Shown here: positions 55,207 to 64,000 of the stretch, piece after piece
Position numbering within the stretch: position 1 is the stretch's first letter
How the letters are laid out: every line of letters begins with the position of its first letter
NCBI RefSeq assembly: GCF_050947335.1
Contig: NW_027473533.1
Coordinates: 62,001 to 126,000, forward strand
DNA length: 64,000 bases
Direction of reading: 5' to 3'
DNA from: Megachile rotundata
Lineage: Eukaryota > Arthropoda > Insecta > Hymenoptera > Megachilidae
Notes under the pieces: generated by a model
What the model was told of the DNA's origin: nothing
The model's database searches: none
What the model saw: only the letters and a program-made list of their open reading frames with translations
Made by a program: the position numbers and the translations under genes

Positions 55207-58200
55207 AATAATATGAGTTGGATTGATAATAATAAAAGTAATAAGTATAGTAATTGTCGTTCTATCGATCATTTAAGCATAATATGGCTAATAATATGAG
55301 TTAGATTGATAATAATAACAGTAATAAGTATAGTAATTGTCGTTCTATCGATATTATAAGCATAATATGGCTAATAATATGAGTTAGATTGATAATAATA
55401 AGAGTAATGAGTATAGTAATTGTAGTTCTATCTATCATATCTACATAATATGGTTAATAATATGAGTTAGATTCATAATAATAAGAGTAATATGTATAGT
55501 AATTGTCGTACTAGCGATCATTTAAGCATAATATGGTTAATAATATGAGTTAGATTGATAATAATAAGAGTAATAAGTATAGTAATTGTCGTTCTATCGA
55601 TCATATAAGCATAATATGGCTAATAATATGAGTTAGATTGATAATAATAAGAGTAGTAAGTATAGTAAATGTCGTACTATCGATCATATCTGCATAATAT
55701 GGTTAATAATATGAGTTAGATTGATAATAGTAAGAGTAATGTGTATAGTAAATGTCGTGCTATCGATCATACCTGCACAATATGGTTAATAATATGAGTT
55801 AGATTGATAACAGTGAGTGTAATAAGTATAGTAATTGTTGTTCTATCGATCATATTAACATAATATGGTTAATAATATGAATTAGATTGATAATAATAAG
55901 AGTAATAAGTATAGTATTTGTCGTTCTATCGATCATATAAGCATAATATGGCAAATAATATGAGTTAGATTTATAATAATAAGAGTAATAAGTATAGTAA
56001 TTGTCGTTCTATCGATCATATAAGCATAATATGGCTAATAATATGAGTTAGATTGATAATAATAAGAGTAATGAGTATAGTAATTGTCGTTCTATCGATC
56101 ATATAAGCATAATATGGCTAATAATATGAGTTAGATTGATAATACTAAGAGTGGTGAGTATAGTAATTGTAGTTCTATCGATCATTTAAGCATAATATGG
56201 CTAATAATATGAGTTGGATTGATAATAATAAAAGTAATAAGTATAGTAATTGTCGTTCTATCGATCATTTAAGCATAATATGGCTAATAATATGAGTTAG
56301 ATTGATAATAATAACAGTAATAAGTATAGTAATTGTCGTTCTATCGATATTATAAGCATAATATGGCTAATAATATGAGTTAGATTGATAATAATAAGAG
56401 TAATGAGTATAGTAATTGTAGTTCTATCTATCATATCTACATAATATGGTTAATAATATGAGTTAGATTCATAATAATAAGAGTAATATGTATAGTAATT
56501 GTCGTACTAGCGATCATTTAAGCATAATATGGTTAATAATATGAGTTAGATTGATAATAATAAGAGTAATAAGTATAGTAATTGTCGTTCTATCGATCAT
56601 ATAAGCATAATATGGCTAATAATATGAGTTAGATTGATAATAATAAGAGTAGTAAGTATAGTAAATGTCGTACTATCGATCATATCTGCATAATATGGTT
56701 AATAATATGAGTTAGATTGATAATAGTAAGAGTAATGTGTATAGTAAATGTCGTGCTATCGATCATACCTGCACAATATGGTTAATAATATGAGTTAGAT
56801 TGATAACAGTGAGTGTAATAAGTATAGTAATTGTTGTTCTATCGATCATATTAACATAATATGGTTAATAATATGAATTAGATTGATAATAATAAGAGTA
56901 ATAAGTATAGTATTTGTCGTTCTATCGATCATATAAGCATAATATGGCAAATAACATGAGTTAGATTTATAATAATAAGAGTAATAAGTATAGTAATTGT
57001 CGTTCTATCGATCATATAAGCATAATATGGCTAATAATATGAGTTAGATTGATAATACTAAGAGTGGTGAGTATAGTAATTGGAGTTCTATCGATCATTT
57101 AAGCATAATATGGCTAATAATGTGAGTTGGATTGATAATAATAAAAGTAATAAGTATAGTAATTGTCGTTCTATCGATCATTTAAGCATAATATGGCTAA
57201 TAATATGAGTTAGATTGATAGTAATAACAGTAATAAGTATAGTAATTGTCGTTCTATCGATAATATAAGCATAATATGGCTAATAATATGAGTTAGATTG
57301 ATAATAATAAGAGTAATAAGTATAGTAATTGTCGTCCTATCGATCATTTAAGCATAATATGGCTAATAATATGAGTTAGATTGATAATACTAAGAGTAGT
57401 GAGTATAGTAATTGTAGTTCTATCGATCATTTAAGCATAATATGGCTAATAATATGAGTTAGATTGATAATAATAACAGTAATAAGTATAGTAATTGTCG
57501 TTCTATCGATATTATAAGCATAATATGGCTAATAATATGAGTTAGATTGATAATAACAAGAGTAATGAGTATAGTAATTGTAGTTCTATCTATCATATCT
57601 ACATAATATGGTTAATAATATGAGTTAGATTCATAATAATAAGAGTAATATGTATAGTAATTGTCGTACTAGCGATCATTTAAGCATAATATGGTTAATA
57701 ATATGAGTTAGATTGATAATAGTAAGAGTAATGTGTATAGTAAATGTCGTGCTATCGATCATATCTGCATAATATGGTTAATAATATGAGTTAGATTGAT
57801 AATAGTAAGAGTAATGTGTATAGTAAATGTCGTGCTATCGATCATATCTGCACAATATGGTTAATAATATGAGTTAGATTGATAACAGTGAGTGTAATAA
57901 GTATAGTAATTGTCGTTCTATCGATCATATTAGCATAATATGGTTAATAATATGAATTAGATTGATAATAATAAGAGTAATAAGTATAGTATTTGTCGTT
58001 CTATCGATCATATAAGCATAATATGGCTAATAATATGAGTTAGATTTATAATAATAAGAGTAATAAGTATAGTAATTGTCGTTCTATCGATAATATAAGC
58101 ATAATATGGCTAATAATATGAGTTAGATTGATAATACTAAGAGTAGTGAGTATAGTAATTCTCGTTCTATCGATCATAGAAGCATAATATGGCTAATAAT

Positions 58201-58277
58201 ATGTGTTAGATTGATAATAATAAGAGTAATGGGTATAGTAATTGTAGTTCTATCGATCATATCTGCATTATATGGTT
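55207..58277 (+). repeat. B' part 2, collinear copy of B2
   Basis: It matches 24575-27645 of B2 at a constant offset of 30632 bp (369 monomers plus 5). The GAGTTG marker is at 24583 and 55215 and GTGTTAGATTG at 27571 and 58203. It includes the 12-monomer duplication (second copy about 56037-57032). Private differences are AATAACATGAG near 56952, and CATTTAAGCAT near 57428 where B1 and B2 have CATTAAAGCAT, so B' keeps the commoner state there. Confidence 0.9.
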
Positions 58278-59688
58278 AATAATATGAGTTAGATTGATAA
58301 TAATAAGAGTAATAAGTATAGTAATTGTAGTTCTATCGATCATATCTGCATAATGTGGTTAATAATATGAGTTAGATTCAAAATAATAAGAGTAATAAGT
58401 ATAGTAATTGTCGTACTAGCGATCATTTAAGCATAATATGGTTAATAATATGAGTTAGATTGATAACAGTGAGTGTAATAAGTATAGTAATTGTCGTTCT
58501 ACCGATCATATTAGCATAATATGGTTAATAATATGAATTAGATTGATAATAATAAGAGTAATAAGTATAGTATTTGTCGTTCTATCGATCATATAAGCAT
58601 AATATGGCTAATAATATGAGATAGATTTATAATAATCAGAGTAATAAGTATAGTAATTGTCGTTCTATCGATCATATAAGCATAATATGGCTAATAATAT
58701 GAGTTAGATTGATAATAATAAGAGTAATAAGTATAGTAATTGTCGTTCTATCGATCATATCTGCATAATATGGTTAATAACATGAGTTAGATTGATAATA
58801 GTGAGTGTAATAAGTATAGTAAATGTCGTTCTATCGATCATATAATCATAATATGGGTAATAATATGAGGTAGATTGATGATAATAAGAGTAATAAGTAT
58901 AGTAAATGTCGTGCTATCGATCATATCTGCATAATATGGTTAATAATATGAGTTAGATTGATAATAGTGAGTCTAATAAGTATAGTAAATGTCGTTCTAT
59001 CGATCATATAAGCATAATATGGCTAATAATAAGAGTTAGATTGATAATAATAAGAGTAATGAGTATAGTAATTGTAGTTCTTTCGATCATATCTGCATAA
59101 TATGGTTAATAATATGAGTTAGATTCATAATAATAAGAGTAATAAGTATAGTAATTGTCGTTCTATCGATCATATAAGCATAATATGGCTAATAATATGA
59201 GTTAGGTTGATAATAATAAGAGTAATAAGTATAGTGATTGTCGTTCTATCGATCAAATTTGCATAATATGGTTAATAATATTAGTTAGATTGATAACAGT
59301 GAGTGTAATAAGTATAGTAATTGTCGTTCTATCGATCATATAAGCATAATATGGCCAATAATATGAGTTAGATTGATAATAATAAGAGTAATGAGTATAG
59401 TAATTGTAGTTCTATCGATCATATCTGCATAATATGGTTAATAATATGAGTTAGATTCAAAATAATAAGAGTAATAAGTATAGTAATTGTCGTTCTATCG
59501 ATCATATAAGCATAATATGGCTAATAATATGAGTTAGATTGATAATAATAGGAGTAACAAGTATAGTAATTGTCGTTCTATCGATCATTTAAGCATAATA
59601 TGGCTAATAATATGAGTTAGATTGATAGTAATAACAGTAATAAGTATAGTAATTGTCGTTCTATCGATAATATAAGCATAATTTGGCT
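58278..59688 (+). repeat. C', rearranged copy of C
   Basis: It carries the C-specific types: GCATAATGTGG with GTTAGATTCAAAAT (58371), GAGGTAGATTGATG, GTTCTTTCGATC, ATAGTGATTGTCG (59236), GATCAAATTTGC, GGCCAATAATATG, TTCAAAATAATAAG (59456) and TAATAGGAGTAACAAG. Offsets to C shift from 347 to 366 to 360 monomers along the block, so it is a shortened copy with internal joins. One is a CGTACTAGCG monomer spliced in at 58361-58443. A private ATATTAGTTAG lies near 59279 and GAGTCTAATAAG near 58969. Confidence 0.87.
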
Positions 59689-62600
59689 AATAATATGAGT
59701 TAGATTGATAATAATAAGAGTAATGAGTATAGTAATTGGCGTTCTATCGATCATATCTGCATAATATGGTTAATAATATGAGTTAGATTGATAATAATAA
59801 GAGTAATAAGTATAGTAATTGTCGTGCTATCGATCATATCTGCATAATATGGTTAATAATATGAGTTAGATTGATAATAGTAAGAGTAATGTGTATAGTA
59901 AATGTCGTGCTATCGATCATACCTGCACAATATGGTTAATAATATGAGTTAGATTGATAACAGTGAGTGTAATAAGTATAGTAATTGTTGTTCTATCGAT
60001 CATATTAGCATAATATGGTTAATAATATGAATTAGATTGATAATAATAAGAGTAATAAGTATAGTACTTGTCGTTCTATCGATCATATAAGCATAATATG
60101 GCAAATAATATGAGTTAGATTTATAATAATAAGAGTAATAAGTATAGTAATTGTCGTTCTATCGATAATATAAGCATGATATGGCTAATAATATGAGTTA
60201 GATTGATAATACTAAGAGTAGTGAGTATAGTAATTCTCGTTCTATCGATCATAGAAGCATAATATGGCTAATAATATGAGTTAGATTGATAATAATAAGA
60301 GTAATGAGTATAGTAATTGTAGTTCTATCGATCATATCTGCATTATATGGTTAATAATATGAGTTAGATTGATAATAATATGAGTAATAAGTATAGTAAT
60401 TGTCGTTCTATCGATATTATAAGCATAATATGGCTAATAATAAGAGTTAGATTGAAAATAATAAGAGTAATAAGTATAGTAATTGTCGTTCTATCGATCA
60501 TTTAAGCATAATATGGCTAATAATATGAGTTAGATTGATAATACTCAGAGTAGTGAGTATAGTAATTCTCGTTCTATCGATCATATAAGCATAATATGGC
60601 TAATAATATGAGTTAGATTGATAATAATAAGATCAACGAGTATAGTAATTGTCGTTCTATCGAACATATAAGCATAATATGGCTAATAATATGAGTTAGA
60701 TTGATAATACTAAGAGTGGTGAGTATAGTAATTGGAGTTCTATCGATCATTTAAGCATAATATGGCTAATAATGTGAGTTGGATTGATAATAATAAAAGT
60801 AATAAGTATAGTAATTGTCGTTCTATCGATCATTTAAGCATAATATGGCTAATAATATGAGTTAGATTGATAGTAATAACAGTAATAAGTATAGTAATTG
60901 TCGTTCTATCGATAATATAAGCATAATATGGCTAATAATATGAGTTAGATTGATAATAATAAGAGTAATAAGTATAGTAATTGTCGTCCTACCGATCATT
61001 TAAGCATAATATGGCTAATAATATGAGTTAGATTGATAATACTAAGAGTAGTGAGTATAGTAATTGTAGTTCTATCGATCATTTAAGCATAATATGGCTA
61101 ATAATATGAGTTAGATTGATAATAATAACAGTAATAAGTATAGTAATTGTCGTTCTATCGATATTATAAGCATAATATGGCTAATAATATGAGTTGGATT
61201 GATAATAATAAAAGTAATAAGTATAGTAATTGTCATTCTATCGATAATATAAGCATAATATGGCTAATAATATGAGTTAGATTGATAATACTAAGAGTAG
61301 TGAGTATAGTAATTCTCGTTCTATCGATCATAGAAGCATAATATGGCTAATAATATGAGTTAGATTGATAATAATAAGAGTAATGAGTATAGTAATTGGC
61401 GTTCTATCGATCATATCTGCATAATATGGTTAATAATATGAGTTAGATTGATAATAATAAGAGTAATAAGTATAGTAATTGTCGTGCTATCGATCATATC
61501 TGCATAATATGGTTAATAATATGAGTTAGATTGATAATAGTAAGAGTAATGTGTATAGTAAATGTCGTGCTATCGATCATACCTGCACAATATGGTTAAT
61601 AATATGAGTTAGATTGATAACAGTGAGTGTAATAAGTATAGTAATTGTTGTTCTATCGATCATATTAGCATAATATGGTTAATAATATGAATTAGATTGA
61701 TAATAATAAGAGTAATAAGTATAGTACTTGTCGTTCTATCGATCATATAAGCATAATATGGCAAATAATATGAGTTAGATTTATAATAATAAGAGTAATA
61801 AGTATAGTAATTGTCGTTCTATCGATAATATAAGCATGATATGGCTAATAATATGAGTTAGATTGATAATACTAAGAGTAGTGAGTATAGTAATTCTCGT
61901 TCTATCGATCATAGAAGCATAATATGGCTAATAATATGAGTTAGATTGATAATAATAAGAGTAATGAGTATAGTAATTGTAGTTCTATCGATCATATCTG
62001 CATTATATGGTTAATAATATGAGTTAGATTGATAATAATATGAGTAATAAGTATAGTAATTGTCGTTCTATCGATATTATAAGCATAATATGGCTAATAA
62101 TAAGAGTTAGATTGAAAATAATAAGAGTAATAAGTATAGTAATTGTCGTTCTATCGATCATTTAAGCATAATATGGCTAATAATATGAGTTAGATTGATA
62201 ATACTCAGAGTAGTGAGTATAGTAATTCTCGTTCTATCGATCATATAAGCATAATATGGCTAATAATATGAGTTAGATTGATAATAATAAGATCAACGAG
62301 TATAGTAATTGTCGTTCTATCGAACATATAAGCATAATATGGCTAATGATATGAGTTAGATTGATAATACTAAGAGTGGTGAGTATAGTAATTGGAGTTC
62401 TATCGATCATTTAAGCATAATATGGCTAATAATGTGAGTTGGATTGATAATAATAAAAGTAATAAGTATAGTAATTGTCGTTCTATCGATCATTTAAGCA
62501 TAATATGGCTAATAATATGAGTTAGATTGATAGTAATAACAGTAATAAGTATAGTAATTGTCGTTCTATCGATAATATAAGCATAATATGGCTAATAATA

Positions 62601-63174
62601 TGAGTTAGATTGATAATAATAAGAGTAATAAGTATAGTAATTGTCGTTCTATCGATAATATAAGCATAATATGGCTAATAATATGAGTTAGATTGATAAT
62701 AATAAGAGTAATAAGTATAGTAATTGTCGTCCTACCGATCATTTAAGCATAATATGGCTAATAATATGAGTTAGATTGATAATACTAAGAGTAGTGAGTA
62801 TAGTAATTGTAGTTCTATCGATCATTTAAGCATAATATGGCTAATAATATGAGTTAGGTTGATAATAATAACAGTAATAAGTATAGTAATTGTCGTTCTA
62901 TCGATATTATAAGCATAATATGGCTAATAATATGAGTTGGATTGATAATAATAAAAGTAATAAGTATAGTAATTGTCATTCTATCGATAATATAAGCATA
63001 ATATGGCTAATAATATGAGTTAGATTGATAATACTAAGAGTAGTGAGTATAGTAATTCTCGTTCTATCGATCATAGAAGCATAATATGGCTAATAATATG
63101 AGTTAGATTGATAATAATAAGAGTAATGAGTATAGTAATTGGCGTTCTATCGATCATATCTGCATAAAATGGTT
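59689..63174 (+). repeat. D', copy of the D family
   Basis: Bases 59689-62178 (30 monomers) match 33458-35947 at offset 26231. GCATGATATGG is at 60174 and 61834 (20 monomers apart) and GATCAACGAG at 60631. At 62179 the copy continues as the D stretch near 36.7 kb (GATCAACGAG at 62291, offset 25484). From about 62.5 kb it follows the D-like insert of E1 (offset 18761). A private GCTAATGATATGAG lies near 62343. The join into C' is at 59689, where the ATTTGGCT monomer of C' meets the GTAATTGGCG monomer of D. Confidence 0.88.
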
Positions 63175-64000
63175 AATAATATGAGTTAGATTGATAATAA
63201 TAAGAGTAATAAGTATAGTAATTGTAGTTCCATTGCTCATATAAGCATAATATGGCTAATAATATGAGTTAGATTCATAATAATAAGAGTAATAAGTATA
63301 GTAATTGTCGTTCTATCGATCATTTATGCATAATATGGCTAATAATATGAGTTAGATTAATAATAATAAGAGTAGTAAGTATAGTAAATGTCGTGCTATC
63401 GATCATATCTGCATAATATGGTTAATAATATGAGTTAGATTGATAATAGTAAGAGTAATGTGTATAGTAAATGTCGTGCTATCGATCATATCTGCATAAT
63501 ATGGTTAATAATATGAGTTAGATTGATAACAGTGAGTGTAATAAGTATAGTAATTGTCGTTCTATCGATCATATTAGCATAATATGGTTAATAATATGAA
63601 TTAGATTGATAATAATAAGAGTAATAAGTATAGTATTTGTCGTTCTATCGATCATATAAGCATAATATGGCTAATAATATGAGTTAGATTTATAATAATA
63701 AGAGTAATAAGTATAGTAATTGTCGTTCTATCGATAATATAAGCATAATATGGCTAATAATATGAGTTAGATTGATAATACTAAGAGTAGTGAGTATAGT
63801 AATTCTCGTTCTATCGATCATAGAAGCATAATATGGCTAATAATATGTGTTAGATTGATAATAATAAGAGTAATGGGTATAGTAATTGTAGTTCTATCGA
63901 TCATATCTGCATTATATGGTTAATAATATGAGTTAGATTGATAATAATAAGAGTAATAAGTATAGTAATTGTCGTTCTATCGATATTATAAGCATAATAT
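63175..64000 (+). repeat. E', start of a further E unit, cut by the window end
   Basis: The CCATTGCTC anchor lies at 63230, 105 monomers after that at 54515. It is followed by ATTCATAAT, CATTTATGCAT (about 63325), ATTAATAAT, AATGTGT, AACAGTGAGTG, AATTAG, CATAGAAGC and GTGTTAGATTG in E order. One of the AGTAAGAGT monomers usual in E is missing before AACAGTGAGTG. The last monomer starts at 63922 and stops after 79 bases, so the array continues beyond the window. Confidence 0.9.

Larger units (their letters stand above)
1..64000 (+). repeat. 83-bp satellite DNA array filling the whole window
   Basis: This is a head-to-tail tandem array of an 83-bp monomer, with 770 full copies and a final 79-base partial copy starting at 63922. 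The first monomer starts at base 1 and the second at 84. Every monomer seen lies in the same orientation. The consensus holds about 20 G+C in 83 bases (24%), with G exceeding C (14 to 6) on the plus strand. Landmarks are AATAATATGAGTTAG at 1-15, ATCGAT at 58-63 and CATAATATGG at 72-81. Divergence is concentrated at monomer positions about 17-40, 45-56 and 64-71, and these variable sites define recurring monomer types arranged in higher-order repeats. No unrelated insertion was seen. The array form is typical of eukaryotic heterochromatin. A centromeric role is possible but nothing in the sequence proves it, and the species and family are not recognised. Confidence 0.99.
1..64000. other. No protein-coding, rRNA or tRNA gene seen
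   Basis: The 83-bp period is not a multiple of three, so each reading frame rotates through all three frames of the monomer. The plus strand has many TAA, TAG and TGA codons per monomer. On the minus strand the consensus has three stops per monomer (TGA, TAG, TAA), leaving at most about 53 codons between stops in consensus copies. Variant copies that lose a stop can be open for longer, but such runs are by-products of repeats. No rRNA, tRNA or mobile-element sequence was recognised. I did not scan every frame exhaustively. Confidence 0.9.

Noticed and set aside
1..64000. CRISPR array or prokaryotic iterons, given regular spacing and GATC in every unit
   Set aside because: There are no unique spacers; the entire 83 bp repeats. 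Units are joined without gaps for 64 kb with nested higher-order repeats, unlike CRISPR or plasmid or chromosomal origins.
1..64000. Repetitive protein gene
   Set aside because: 83 is not a multiple of three and the plus strand is dense with stops. Minus-strand open stretches are short in the consensus and depend on chance variants.
1..64000. Telomeric or subtelomeric short repeats
   Set aside because: No TTAGGG-, TTAGG- or TTTAGGG-type runs were seen. GAGTTAGATT is a single word in each monomer, not a tandem telomere motif.
1..64000. CENP-B box
   Set aside because: The required CG-rich core (TTCG....A..CGGG) is not present in any monomer type I read.
1..64000. Curved DNA from phased A-tracts
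   Set aside because: Runs of four or more A or T are rare (mainly AATAAAAG variants). The TAA steps are flexible rather than rigid A-tracts, so classical curvature is not supported.
1..64000. Transposable element insertion, or transposon-derived tandem repeat
   Set aside because: No terminal repeats, target-site duplication, polymerase or integrase remnants, or break in the 83-bp phase beyond the small insertions listed.
1..64000. A previously undescribed gene system
   Set aside because: No coding or structured-RNA content was found. What is unusual here is the satellite's own multi-level organisation.

Overview
The whole window is one uninterrupted tandem satellite array. I see no gene, RNA gene, transposon or unique sequence in it. 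The basic unit is an AT-rich monomer of 83 bp (about 24% GC in the consensus; 34 A, 29 T, 14 G, 6 C). It repeats head-to-tail in a single orientation from base 1 to base 64000, giving 770 complete monomers plus 79 bases of a 771st. Nothing in the sequence names the species. A pure array of this size with layered higher-order repeats is typical of eukaryotic constitutive heterochromatin (centromere, pericentromere, or a satellite-rich sex chromosome or arm). I do not recognise the monomer as a named family. CpG is not depleted, which weakly favours a lineage with little satellite cytosine methylation.

Monomer landmarks, using the phase in which monomer 1 starts at base 1, are AATAATATGAGTTAG (1-15), a TAA-rich middle (about 20-50), TCG at 51-53, the ClaI palindrome ATCGAT at 58-63 overlapping GATC at 61-64, and CATAATATGG at 72-81. 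Phase is kept almost perfectly. Six insertion events explain the whole net drift of 11 bp, and four of them are one inherited +2 variant. Monomer starts are 1+83k to base 1050, then 3+83k, 5+83k (after 4706), 7+83k (after 10103), 9+83k (after 30938), 11+83k (after 50312) and 12+83k (after 51386).

Layout. A family: A1 1-3654 (44 monomers +2), A2 3655-9051 (65 +2, with an internal 16-monomer tandem duplication), A3 9052-14282 (63 +2). Transition: 14283-16440. B family: B1 16441-22582 and B2 22583-28724, an exact 74-monomer (6142 bp) tandem pair. C: 28725-30479, overlapping a 6-monomer duplication. D: 30480-37026, opening with a displaced piece of A and then 20-monomer units. E family: E1 37027-44579 and E2 44580-51055, a 91-monomer (7553 bp) repeat made of alternating 15- and 14-monomer units. 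Then a second passage through the same families: B' 51056-52384, a 34-monomer block copied from E at 52385-55206, B' again 55207-58277, C' 58278-59688, D' 59689-63174, and the start of E' 63175-64000.

There are therefore at least three nested levels: the 83-bp monomer; higher-order units of 6, 10, 12, 14/15, 16, 20, 29, 44-65, 74 and 91 monomers; and a roughly 30-kb order B-C-D-E that recurs in contracted form as B'-C'-D'-E'. Private variants shared between distant blocks record successive unequal exchanges, block duplications and single-monomer losses. All offsets were worked out by hand from marker positions. Percent identities were not computed, and block edges are good to about one monomer unless stated.
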